Assembly: GCA_030533235.1 (NCBI GenBank)
Contig: JAUNJN010000009.1
Coordinates: forward strand, 1 to 59,268
DNA length: 59,268 bases
Direction: 5' to 3'
DNA from: Eubacteriales bacterium
Lineage (GTDB): Bacteria; Bacillota; Clostridia; Lachnospirales; Lachnospiraceae
Shown here in pieces: positions 32,541 to 40,378 of the stretch; position 1 is the first letter of the stretch; every line of letters begins with the position of its first letter. The position numbers and the translations under genes were made by a program. Below the pieces are notes generated by a model that worked only from the letters and a program-made list of their open reading frames with translations, searched no databases and was not told the DNA's origin.

Positions 32541-33689
32541 TTAAAAGTTATCCAGCTTGTATACGAGTACAAGACCGGATCTCTGGTAAATCTGAGCAAT
32601 TTCAACAAGATCCATACCGCCGGCATCAGCGACCGCAAGGTTTGTCAACCATGTAACACCGAAATCAACGGTTCCGTTATTTACAGCGGTTGTCTCTGAG
32701 ATATCACCACCACCGGAGATGATTTCAACATCCAGACCAACTTCTTCATAATATCCCTTATCAAGTGCTACAAAGTAACCCATAAACTGTGCCTGCGGCA
32801 ACCACTTCAGCTGAATCGATACCTTACTTTTTTCAACCTCAAACTTACCGTCAGATGCAAGTGCTGTATCATAGAATGAAGTATCTCGGATATCATCCAG
32901 TGTTAAGCTCTTAAATTTCTCTGCCGCCGTTGCATCCTCCAATGTAACGTATGTCTTTGCAATATCGAGTGTCTGCTGCATGGCTGTATCATCCATCTTA
33001 CCGATTTCAGAAACAGCTGCTCCGTTCATATCTGTATAAACAAGCTTTGCCACCTCTGATGCCATGTATGACTGATGATCCGCTGATACAGACGATCCGT
33101 ACTTGTAGCATATTTCAGCAGCTTCCTCCGGATTCTGACATGCATATTCCCAACCCTTCAGGGATGCATATACGAAAGCGGCTACCGTATTTGGGTTTTC
33201 TTCGGCGAACTTCTTTGTACAGAAAATATTATCCTCTAGCATTGCGACACCCTCATCATTCATATCGATGATGTCGACGGTATCACCATATCCGTAACCA
33301 CCCTCATAGGAATTTTTTGTCAATCCCAGCTCATTATAGGTCATTGCAGATGCCAATGTTACAGAATCATCATCAAAGCCATCCATCGTGAAATCCTGAC
33401 TTAAATATTCTGTTGGCAAATTATACTTTGCGAGCAAAGCCAGAATTTCGTACTCATTTCCAAGTCCCCAGTTACCAACCTTACCTTCGGTTGCAGCCTT
33501 CTTAAGAACCTCCTCCTTTGACATCGGTGTCGCCGTTTCGCCTGAGTTTGTTGTATCCCCTGCGTCAGTTGCCTCTGCCTGTGTAGGTGCTGCAGTTTTT
33601 GTTTCCTCCTTGTCTGAACCGCAGCCTGCTAATAAAGTTGTTGACAGTGCTGCTACAGTTAATAAATGAATCCATTTTCTCTTTCTCAT
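32541..33689 (-). CDS. ABC importer substrate-binding lipoprotein, NMT1/THI5 type, apparently circularly permuted
   Basis: A 382-aa lipoprotein (lipobox LLAGC, Cys23) with a Thr/Ala-rich linker to about residue 55. The order of the family is inverted. The mature protein opens with KVGNWGLGNEYEILALLAKY (70-89), usually found after the first lobe crossing, then IIDMNDEGVAMLED and SLKGWEYACQNPEEA. The stretch that normally begins the mature protein, VSIQLKWLPQAQFMGYFVAL with GLDVEIISGGG and VDFGVTWLTNLAV, is at 290-382. The ends meet at the natural inter-lobe crossing (QRSGLVLVYK / GKVGNWG). It would capture the pyrimidine or ureide imported by the neighbouring permeases. AGGAGG precedes the ATG. 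Confidence 0.88.
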   Translation of the reverse strand: MRKRKWIHLLTVAALSTTLLAGCGSDKEETKTAAPTQAEATDAGDTTNSGETATPMSKEEVLKKAATEGKVGNWGLGNEYEILALLAKYNLPTEYLSQDFTMDGFDDDSVTLASAMTYNELGLTKNSYEGGYGYGDTVDIIDMNDEGVAMLEDNIFCTKKFAEENPNTVAAFVYASLKGWEYACQNPEEAAEICYKYGSSVSADHQSYMASEVAKLVYTDMNGAAVSEIGKMDDTAMQQTLDIAKTYVTLEDATAAEKFKSLTLDDIRDTSFYDTALASDGKFEVEKSKVSIQLKWLPQAQFMGYFVALDKGYYEEVGLDVEIISGGGDISETTAVNNGTVDFGVTWLTNLAVADAGGMDLVEIAQIYQRSGLVLVYKLDNF

Positions 33690-33738
33690 AATCGTTTCCT
33701 CCTATCATCATTTCATATTGTTTATTCAAATGAGAAGA

Positions 33739-34578
33739 CTAATGATATCTTCTCAATAGAATGCTTTGTGTAATCATAAGCACTACATACATAACAATTC
33801 CCAAAATGCATGCCATAAAAATGTATGCCCATGCGGTTGCATACTGTGCTAAAACAATACACTCCCGAATCTGTCTTCCGACCCCTGTAATGTATTCTGC
33901 AAAATATTCACTTACAATGGTTGTCATGATACTCGCGGGTACGGACACACGAAGTGCCACAAAAATATAAGGTACAGAATTTGGAAGCCGGAGCTTTGTA
34001 AAGGTTTTTAACTTTTTTGCCGCATAGGTTGCCATCAAATCTTCTGCGTAAGGCTTTAATTCTGTCAGTCCCCGATATGCATTCAGTGACATATTCGCAG
34101 CTGAAATGAGCGTTACAACAACGATTTTGGCAACCATGCTTCTTATACTGGCGTCCGATGAAATATCCTTCGTCCAGTTATTCATAACAGGTGCCAGGGC
34201 GACAACCGGAATGGAAGCAAATGCTCCAATCAGACTAAGTCCTCCTTTTCCAAGCTTTGGAAATAACGCTGCCAGCACTGCGATAAAATATCCAAAAACA
34301 CTTCCTATGAAAAGTCCAATCAATGCAACAGTCATTGTTGGCTTTACATTTTTCATGATCTTTCCAAAGTTATCACCAAATATGGTGCAGATTCGGGACG
34401 GAAGCGGTAAAGCAAATGTATCTGTATGAAACCATGTATGTAATACCTGACCCTCCCATAATCCAATCAGTACCACACCAAACATAAGCGGAAGTACGAC
34501 GGTCATGACTGCCTGAAATTTTTGATTGTTTTTCATTCTCTGATGTAATGACTGTTTTCTCTTAATTTTTTGAGCCAT
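33739..34578 (-). CDS. ABC importer permease
   Basis: A 279-aa inner-membrane permease of the SsuC/ThiX type with about six membrane helices. The EAA-like loop reads ATYAAKKLKTFTKLRLPNSV, with a downstream PYIFVALRVSVP. A short basic cytoplasmic N-terminus (KRKQSLHQRMKNNQK) precedes the first helix. AGGAGG lies before the ATG. It pairs with the second permease (13 bases apart) as a heterodimer, with the ATPase first in the operon. Such importers carry thiamine precursors, riboflavin, taurine or pyrimidines; context favours pyrimidines. Confidence 0.92.
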   Translation of the reverse strand: MAQKIKRKQSLHQRMKNNQKFQAVMTVVLPLMFGVVLIGLWEGQVLHTWFHTDTFALPLPSRICTIFGDNFGKIMKNVKPTMTVALIGLFIGSVFGYFIAVLAALFPKLGKGGLSLIGAFASIPVVALAPVMNNWTKDISSDASIRSMVAKIVVVTLISAANMSLNAYRGLTELKPYAEDLMATYAAKKLKTFTKLRLPNSVPYIFVALRVSVPASIMTTIVSEYFAEYITGVGRQIRECIVLAQYATAWAYIFMACILGIVMYVVLMITQSILLRRYH

Positions 34579-34591
34579 ACCAATCGCCTCC

Positions 34592-35407
34592 TTATCTTCT
34601 TCTTGCTGCTCTTAAATTCGGTAAAACAAGCGACTCAATCCAACCCATAAGCTTTCCGCTTAATATTCCGATAAACGCACTGAAAAATACGATAATCCAA
34701 AAAACGTAGATTGACATTGCGTGCTTTAACGACTGCGACAGCATACATCCAAGTCCGCCATCCCCCTGCAAGGTATCTACCAGAATGGATGCAGTGATTG
34801 CGATTGGTGCCGCAATCTTTAACCCCGTAAAGAAATACGGAACGGAAGATGGGATTAATACCTTTGTGTATATCACCCTTCTTGGCGCAGCATATGTATA
34901 CATCAAATCATATTTTTCTTTTTCAACGGCCTTAAACCCAGCCAACGTGTTCGCTGCGACCGGGAAAAAGCTTAAGATCGCTGCAATGACGACTCTGCTC
35001 AGATTGATATCTCCGGTGATTGCAAGAACAATCGGCGCAAGTCCCAAAACCGGAATCAACTGAATTAACATCAGATACGGGGAAAGGATCTTCTCAACTG
35101 TTCCCGAGATTTTCATAATCAATGCGAATAAGAATCCGAGAGCAGCTCCGAGTAAAAATCCAGCCAAGGCCCGAAACAATGTCTTTCCCGCACTGTGTAG
35201 TACAATTGCAATTGCCGTTTCTCCATTGGCAACCGGCTTAGAAGAACACACAGCGGAGACAATCTGCCCCAGATGCGGTAATATATTTTCGGGCGAACGC
35301 TTTGAGTGTTCGACTATATTTGCTCCGATTTCCCATGCAGCTATGAGAAGGAGCAGCCAAAGTATGAGCGATATAAAATCTTTGTTTCTTTTTCGAAAAA
35401 CTTTCAT
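34592..35407 (-). CDS. ABC importer permease
   Basis: About 271 aa with five to six membrane helices. The EAA-like loop reads YTYAAPRRVIYTKVLIPSSV, followed by PYFFTGLKIAAPIAITASI and GGLGCMLSQSL. It is the heterodimer partner of the neighbouring permease. The ATG at 35407 lies one base after the ATPase stop, with the ribosome site GGAGG inside the ATPase gene, so the two are translationally coupled. An upstream in-frame ATG would extend it by seven residues into the ATPase frame. Confidence 0.92.
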   Translation of the reverse strand: MKVFRKRNKDFISLILWLLLLIAAWEIGANIVEHSKRSPENILPHLGQIVSAVCSSKPVANGETAIAIVLHSAGKTLFRALAGFLLGAALGFLFALIMKISGTVEKILSPYLMLIQLIPVLGLAPIVLAITGDINLSRVVIAAILSFFPVAANTLAGFKAVEKEKYDLMYTYAAPRRVIYTKVLIPSSVPYFFTGLKIAAPIAITASILVDTLQGDGGLGCMLSQSLKHAMSIYVFWIIVFFSAFIGILSGKLMGWIESLVLPNLRAARRR

Positions 35408-35408
35408 A

Positions 35409-36194
35409 TTAAACACTTCCTCCCTCAAAGCTGTTTCGAACCTTCACTACAAGTTCATTGAAATGCTGTGTATCCTTAACCTCAAGTCTTCTTGGTCTTG
35501 GAATATCCACATCAACAATTGCTGACAGCCTGCCGGGATGTGGAGATAATACACAAATTCTGTCTGATAAAAATACTGCCTCCTGAATATTGTGTGTTAC
35601 GAAAATAACCGTTTTGTTTGTCTGTCTCCATATACGAAGCAAATCCTCGTGCAGTTTTTCCTTTGTAAACTCATCCAATGCCGAAAACGGCTCGTCCATA
35701 AGCAAAATCTCAGGTCTCAATGCGAAAGCTCTTGCGATATTTACTCTCTGCTGCATACCACCTGACAGCTGTTTCGGAAAATGCTTGCGAAACTCTGAAA
35801 GTCCTACCATCTCAAGCATTTCATCGGCTCGTTTTGACCGTTCCGCTTTGTCACAATACATAATCTCAAGCGGAAGCTCTACATTTTTCTTAACCGTTCT
35901 CCAGTCAAACAAAACCGGTTGCTGAAATACGAATCCAAATTTCTGTTGCAGACGAATTTCCTTTGGTGTCATACCATCGATTCGAACGGTTCCGTCAGTT
36001 GGCTCCTGCAAATCCGCAATGCATCGAAGTAATGTTGTCTTTCCGCATCCGGACGGACCAAGTAAAGAAATAAATTCTCCCTTATGAATATCCAAATTAA
36101 TTCCGGTAAGTGCCTTTACGTCATTTCCCTCATTATCCTTAAATGTCACATTTAAATCTTTTACAGCAATCTGCACTTCTCTTTCCTCTGCCAT
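35409..36194 (-). CDS. ABC importer ATP-binding protein
   Basis: A 261-aa SsuB/TauB-type ATPase with Walker A GPSGCGKTTLLR, Q-loop FQQPVLFDWRTVKKN, signature LSGGMQQRVNIARAFALRP, Walker B ILLMDEPFSALDE and switch VTHNIQEA. It powers the two permeases downstream. The ATG at 36194 is chosen because AGGAGG lies 7 bases upstream. It is the first gene of the transport-catabolism operon, which continues through eight genes to 27675. A terminator-like hairpin and a palindromic operator lie in its leader region. Confidence 0.95.
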   Translation of the reverse strand: MAEEREVQIAVKDLNVTFKDNEGNDVKALTGINLDIHKGEFISLLGPSGCGKTTLLRCIADLQEPTDGTVRIDGMTPKEIRLQQKFGFVFQQPVLFDWRTVKKNVELPLEIMYCDKAERSKRADEMLEMVGLSEFRKHFPKQLSGGMQQRVNIARAFALRPEILLMDEPFSALDEFTKEKLHEDLLRIWRQTNKTVIFVTHNIQEAVFLSDRICVLSPHPGRLSAIVDVDIPRPRRLEVKDTQHFNELVVKVRNSFEGGSV

Positions 36195-36210
36195 AAAGGT
36201 CCCTCCTAAC

Positions 36211-36253
36211 AAAAAAGACACAGCAAAAGTCTTCCTAGCGCCTTTGCTGTGTC
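36211..36253 (-). terminator. Intrinsic terminator between the dehydrogenase gene and the ABC operon
   Basis: The minus strand has perfect 11-bp arms GACACAGCAAA/TTTGCTGTGTC followed by TTTTTT. It lies 16 bases before the ATPase start codon. It may end the aminotransferase-dehydrogenase transcript or act as a leader terminator for the operon. Confidence 0.75.
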
Positions 36254-36325
36254 CTTCATCATTTATTATGTTGCCATTTTAATTTCGGGAAACAAAATTA
36301 TCTATGTTTTTTAACACAATTTGTA

Positions 36326-36341
36326 TTGTGCTTGAGCACAA
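36326..36341. promoter_or_regulatory. Putative PucR-type operator, site A
   Basis: TTGTGCTTGAGCACAA, a palindrome with 6-bp arms, upstream of the ABC operon. A possible leftward promoter follows (TTGTTT at 36290-36295 and CATAAT at 36265-36270, spacing 19, weak). The same arms occur at site B. Confidence 0.6.
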
Positions 36342-36351
36342 CATCCGGATT

Positions 36352-37509
36352 TCAGTTTTTCCGATAAGCCCTTATATAAAGTGAACTACAGTCTGCAACA
36401 GTTACCTCTCGTCTTGTGTTTCCCGGACTTCCTGAAGCAATTGCATCATTTGCCATTTTATTAACCACCGCCATGTATACCTCCTCTGAAATCCCATATG
36501 AACACAGCGTCGGTATCTCACATGACCGGCGTAATGTATCTATCACATCGATTAATTTTTCTGCTGCAGATGTATCACTCTCAGCATTATTTGCAGCGCC
36601 GATTGCCCGTGCGATATCCGCAAACCGTTCATAATGATCCTGCATCGCAAATACCATGCATTCCCGCAACAGCATCGCATTACTAAGCCCGTGCGGAACA
36701 TGAAACATGGCACCAATCGGTCTGCTCATTCCATGTACAATTGTGACACTGGAATTATTGATACAAATACCGGCTTCCAATGCGGCAATTGCCATCTGTT
36801 CCCTCGCCTGCCCATCATATCCGTTTTGATATGCAACCGGCAAATATTTCACTATCCTTTGAATCGCTGATAATGCATAACTGTCCGTCAGACACATTGC
36901 CTTTTTAGATGTGTATGCCTCGATAGCGTGTGTAAGCGCATCAAAGCCGGTCGCAGCTGTAATGGATTTCGGCATATCTATTGTATAGTCCGGATCCACA
37001 ATCGCAAGTTTCGGAATCAGCTTTTCGCCTTTCAGAAGCATTTTTATCCCTTTTTTTGAATCAGTGATTACCGTAAATTTTGTTGCCTCAGATCCGGTCC
37101 CCGCTGTTGTAGGAATCGCCACTATCGGCGGAATATTTCCCTCGATTTCCTTCCCCATGTAATCGGAAATGTTTCCTATATTTACCACCATTGCCGCGAT
37201 TGCCTTTGCAGAATCAAGTGGGCTTCCGCCACCAATCCCGATCACGTAATCACAACGGTGCTCCTGATACATCTTACAACCTCTCGTAATCATTTCATCG
37301 GTTGGTTCCCCTGTAATCTCGTCAAACACAAAGCTTTCCGCTTGAATAAATCTTAGGGCCGCAACCAGACTGTCCATCATGGGAGACTTTCCAACATGCT
37401 TTCCGGTAACAATAAGTGCCCTCTTCCCATACCGCTTCAAATATGGCAAAGCCTCTTTGATTGCACCACATCCAACTACAATGTGTTCCGGAATTGAAAA
37501 ATGTGCCAT
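36352..37509 (-). CDS. Iron-type alcohol dehydrogenase, probable malonate-semialdehyde reductase
   Basis: A 385-aa group III iron-dependent dehydrogenase. It has GGGSPLDSAKAIA (NAD(P) binding), IPTTAGTGSEATKF, the metal-site GFDALTHAIEAYTS and HGMSRPIGAMFHVPHGLSNA. The family includes reductases of sulfoacetaldehyde, propanediol and butanol pathways. Here it lies 11 bases after a class III aminotransferase gene in a pyrimidine-degradation locus, so reduction of malonate semialdehyde to 3-hydroxypropionate (and the methyl analogue from thymine) is the best inference. A sulfoacetaldehyde role cannot be excluded from the sequence. Confidence 0.85.
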   Translation of the reverse strand: MAHFSIPEHIVVGCGAIKEALPYLKRYGKRALIVTGKHVGKSPMMDSLVAALRFIQAESFVFDEITGEPTDEMITRGCKMYQEHRCDYVIGIGGGSPLDSAKAIAAMVVNIGNISDYMGKEIEGNIPPIVAIPTTAGTGSEATKFTVITDSKKGIKMLLKGEKLIPKLAIVDPDYTIDMPKSITAATGFDALTHAIEAYTSKKAMCLTDSYALSAIQRIVKYLPVAYQNGYDGQAREQMAIAALEAGICINNSSVTIVHGMSRPIGAMFHVPHGLSNAMLLRECMVFAMQDHYERFADIARAIGAANNAESDTSAAEKLIDVIDTLRRSCEIPTLCSYGISEEVYMAVVNKMANDAIASGSPGNTRREVTVADCSSLYIRAYRKN

Positions 37510-37520
37510 ATATATCCCCC

Positions 37521-38852
37521 CTAAAGCATCGTTTCATCTACAACCGACAATACTTCGGCCAGCTTTTCCATTTCTTCTTTCAACTGTTCCTCCGTAATAA
37601 TCAGAGGAGGACAGATAAATATCATATTTTCATGAGAATATGTCATAAACTGCTTTGCCTTCAGCATTCCAACAATCCTTGGCATTACCGCTTCCGGATC
37701 CTTTCCATAGCTGACAAGCGGTTCCTTAGATTCCTTGTCCTTCACTAACTCAACACAAGAGAACAATCCAATGTAACGAACGTCACCAACACACTTGAAC
37801 TTATCCTTGAAGCCTTCAAGAATGATTCCTAAAACCTTACCTACTTTATTAACATTTTCCAAAATATTCGCTTCTGAATAATAGTTCACACAGGCAACAC
37901 CGGCCGCACATGCAAGCGGATGTCCACTGTATGTCAAACCACATGATAATAAGTGATCATCAAAATATTCTGCAATCTTGCTGCTTACTGCAACACCACC
38001 AAGCTGAACATAGCCGCAGGTTACACCTTTCGCAAAAGTAACAAGATCCGGCACTACATCAAAATTCTCAAAAGCAAACATTTTACCGGTTCTGCACCAG
38101 CCCGCCATAACCTCATCACAAATCATGACGATGCCAAATTCATCACAAATCTTACGAACACCCGGAAGATAACCCTTCGGAGGAATAATAATACCATTGG
38201 AGCCTGTAATTGTTTCCATGACGATGGCTGCGACGCTGTCAGGTCCCTCATAGATAATCTGTTCACGCAGCTTTGTCAGATAATAATTCGTTGCAGCTTC
38301 CTCGGACGGAAAATCAATTGGTTCTCTGTAAATGTAAGGATCAAAAAACTTGACAAAGCCCGGAATCCCCGGCTCCAATGGATATCTTCTTGGCTCACCT
38401 GTCAGATTACCTGCACCAAAGGAAGAACCATGGTAACTTCTGTAACGACTAAATATCTTTTTTCTTCCTGTAAACATTCTCGCAATCTTGATTGCATTTT
38501 CATTCGCATCTGCGCCGGCATTTGTAAAGAAAACCTTTCCAAATGTGTCCGGAAGCAAGTCAACAATCATCTTGGCAAGCCTTGCTCTTGGTTCCGCTGC
38601 ATAAGACGGTCCTACAAAACAATAACGGTCTACCTGCTCTTTGATTGCCTCTGCAATTTTTGTATTTCCAAATCCCACATTTAAATTAACAAGCTGTGAT
38701 GACATATCCGTATATCTCGTTCCATCATAATCATAGAAATAAATACCTTCTGCCTTTTCAATCGGAATCGGATTAAGTGCACCCTGCTTACTCCATGACT
38801 GTAATACATACTGCTTTGACATTTCCTTAATTTCTTCTGCTTTATTACCCAT
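37521..38852 (-). CDS. Class III aminotransferase, probable beta-alanine aminotransferase
   Basis: A 443-aa PLP enzyme. Visible are YTDMSSQLVNLNVGFGNTKI, the cofactor segment FFTNAGADANENAIKIAR, RSYHGSSFGAGN, the Asp of MICDEVMAGWCRTG and the lysine in TFAKGVTCGYV that forms the aldimine. Context suggests transfer of the amino group of beta-alanine (or 3-aminoisobutyrate) to an oxo acid, giving malonate semialdehyde. Taurine aminotransferase is the main alternative within the family. AGGAGG lies before the ATG. It is the first gene of a two-gene unit with the iron dehydrogenase and has its own promoter. Confidence 0.88.
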   Translation of the reverse strand: MGNKAEEIKEMSKQYVLQSWSKQGALNPIPIEKAEGIYFYDYDGTRYTDMSSQLVNLNVGFGNTKIAEAIKEQVDRYCFVGPSYAAEPRARLAKMIVDLLPDTFGKVFFTNAGADANENAIKIARMFTGRKKIFSRYRSYHGSSFGAGNLTGEPRRYPLEPGIPGFVKFFDPYIYREPIDFPSEEAATNYYLTKLREQIIYEGPDSVAAIVMETITGSNGIIIPPKGYLPGVRKICDEFGIVMICDEVMAGWCRTGKMFAFENFDVVPDLVTFAKGVTCGYVQLGGVAVSSKIAEYFDDHLLSCGLTYSGHPLACAAGVACVNYYSEANILENVNKVGKVLGIILEGFKDKFKCVGDVRYIGLFSCVELVKDKESKEPLVSYGKDPEAVMPRIVGMLKAKQFMTYSHENMIFICPPLIITEEQLKEEMEKLAEVLSVVDETML

Positions 38853-38929
38853 AATATATTCCTCCTTTTAACACATCGTATTACATTATTCTTATCCTCC
38901 TGATATGTCTTGCGTTCGAGATAATCCCC

Positions 38930-38957
38930 ATTATAATTCCACAATCCTAAATAACAA
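38930..38957 (-). promoter_or_regulatory. Promoter of the aminotransferase-dehydrogenase unit
   Basis: The minus strand shows TTGTTA (38952-38957), 16 bases and TATAAT (38930-38935). The palindromic operator at 38979 is centred about 60 bases upstream of the expected start, a common activator position. Confidence 0.65.
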
Positions 38958-38978
38958 GAAGCACCGGCACAATCTGTG

Positions 38979-38994
38979 TTGTGCTATAGCACAA
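38979..38994. promoter_or_regulatory. Putative PucR-type operator, site B
   Basis: TTGTGCTATAGCACAA, a perfect palindrome in the divergent region, ending 2 bases before the -35 of the regulator promoter. A further GCACAA half-site lies 12 bases to its left. Confidence 0.65.
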
Positions 38995-38996
38995 TC

Positions 38997-39024
38997 TTGA
39001 CAGATTTTTGAAACATGATATAAT
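38997..39024 (+). promoter_or_regulatory. Promoter of the PucR-type regulator
   Basis: Consensus TTGACA, a 16-base spacer and a perfect TATAAT. Confidence 0.8.
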
Positions 39025-39037
39025 CGAGCTAACAACA

Positions 39038-39071
39038 AAGGCGTTGCAAATATGCAACGCCTTATTTTTTT
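39038..39071 (+). terminator. Intrinsic terminator in the regulator leader
   Basis: Perfect 11-bp arms AAGGCGTTGCA/TGCAACGCCTT around AATA, followed by ATTTTTTT. It lies between the promoter and the start codon at 39087, beginning about 7 bases after the expected transcription start. Confidence 0.85.
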
Positions 39072-39086
39072 GAAAGGGTTTTGGTT

Positions 39087-40250
39087 ATGGCTATTTTGTT
39101 GCGTTCACTCATAAAAGAAGTATCTAACATGGATATTACCCTCGTTGCAGGAGAATCCGGTATGAACACACCTGTAAGCTGGGTCCATATGGTGGAAACC
39201 GTAGATGCGACAAGCTTTCTGGATGGTGGAGAGGTTGCCTTTGTTACCGGAATCGGTCTAAGTAAACAAGACACCATTTTGGACCTTATATCAAACATCC
39301 ATGACAGAAATGCAGCCGGTGTATTTGTCAACCTTGGACCATTTATTGATTCCATTCCGGAAGCTGTAATTAAATACTGCAATGAGAAGGAATTTCCCTT
39401 GTTTACAGTTCCCTGGAAAATCCATCTTGCCGAAATCATCCGTAAATTCAGTTGCGAAATTACAAAAGATGATCAAAAGCATATGCAGATTTCCTCTTCT
39501 TTTATGAACGCACTATTTTTTCCCGAACAGGAACATTTATATATTACCCCACTTGCCCAATACGGCTTTCAACCAAACTGGCAGTACGCGGTCTGTATGC
39601 TGAAATTTACATTAAACGATTCCACCGATATTCCGTATATCGAGCGTTTAACCTTGCAAATGGAACGTTTTTTAAAACACTACTACAACAACTACGCCGT
39701 CTTTCGTCTGGAAGAATCTATTATCATTATAATGGCAGATTACACGGAGGACGAGGTACGTGAGCTCGTCGCCAAAATTTTTGAACGTTCTCGCACCTAT
39801 TGTTCCCCGGATGCACTTCCGTCCATCGGTTGCGGTCGCCTCACCCAAAGCCTCCGTTGCATTTACAAAAGCTTTCAGCAGGCAAAATCAATCACCAATT
39901 TGCAAGAACGAAAGAAAATTTCCAAATCAAACATATTTTATTCCGATATGGGAATTTATCGACTGCTTATGTCGGTTACCGACACTGACGCAATAAATTA
40001 TTTTTGTAACGAGACAATTATGCCTCTCGTAGACTACGATAAAACAAATAATTCCAATTTGACAGAGGTATTACGAAAGTATTTGCAAAACAACGGGAGC
40101 GTTATTGACACTGCAAACGAAATGTATGTGCATCGGAACACCATCAATTACAAGCTTAAGAAAATTGAAGAAATATTAGATGTCGATCTATCATCCTTAG
40201 ATTTCAGAATTCATGCGGCACTCGGACTTTATCTGCTCGATCTGCTGTAA
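39087..40250 (+). CDS. PucR/CdaR-family transcriptional regulator
   Basis: A 387-aa regulator. The N-terminal PucR domain (about 5-125) includes VAGESGMNTPVSWVHMVETV and GGEVAFVTGIG. A degenerate GGDEF-like middle domain follows, and the C-terminal PucR helix-turn-helix is VIDTANEMYVHRNTINYKLKK. Members of this family control purine, pyrimidine, amino-acid and sugar-acid catabolism, usually as activators sensing the substrate. It is divergent from the aminotransferase unit and adjacent to two identical-arm palindromes, so it very probably controls the whole pyrimidine locus. AAAGGG precedes the ATG; an in-frame TTG lies two codons upstream. An intrinsic terminator lies in its leader. Confidence 0.9.
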   Translation: MAILLRSLIKEVSNMDITLVAGESGMNTPVSWVHMVETVDATSFLDGGEVAFVTGIGLSKQDTILDLISNIHDRNAAGVFVNLGPFIDSIPEAVIKYCNEKEFPLFTVPWKIHLAEIIRKFSCEITKDDQKHMQISSSFMNALFFPEQEHLYITPLAQYGFQPNWQYAVCMLKFTLNDSTDIPYIERLTLQMERFLKHYYNNYAVFRLEESIIIIMADYTEDEVRELVAKIFERSRTYCSPDALPSIGCGRLTQSLRCIYKSFQQAKSITNLQERKKISKSNIFYSDMGIYRLLMSVTDTDAINYFCNETIMPLVDYDKTNNSNLTEVLRKYLQNNGSVIDTANEMYVHRNTINYKLKKIEEILDVDLSSLDFRIHAALGLYLLDLL

Positions 40251-40264
40251 AATATATTTATTCT

Positions 40265-40286
40265 ATTTACAACTAATACCACGCTT
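40265..40286. repeat. 22-bp motif, copy 2
   Basis: Matches the motif at 27538-27559 at 21 of 22 positions. It lies 15 bases after the regulator stop codon and 93 before the GGDEF gene start. On the minus strand it again contains TTGTAA, though no good -10 follows. Confidence 0.6.
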
Positions 40287-40378
40287 CTTCAACAAATACG
40301 CAATTTGAAAGTAATTGCTTTGATATGAAAACTGTAGTAAAATATAAAAAAGCGTATTTAACGGAAAGCGAATGTATT

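Noticed and set aside
37953-38684. A 243-codon open frame on the plus strand
   Set aside because: It is antisense to the aminotransferase gene, has a Cys/Arg/Lys-rich unnatural composition, and has no ribosome site or family; it is a shadow.
36352-38852. Taurine aminotransferase plus sulfoacetaldehyde reductase
   Set aside because: The enzyme families allow it, but no sulfonate lyase or sulfonate-specific gene is nearby and the shared operator ties the unit to pyrimidine genes. Kept as an alternative.
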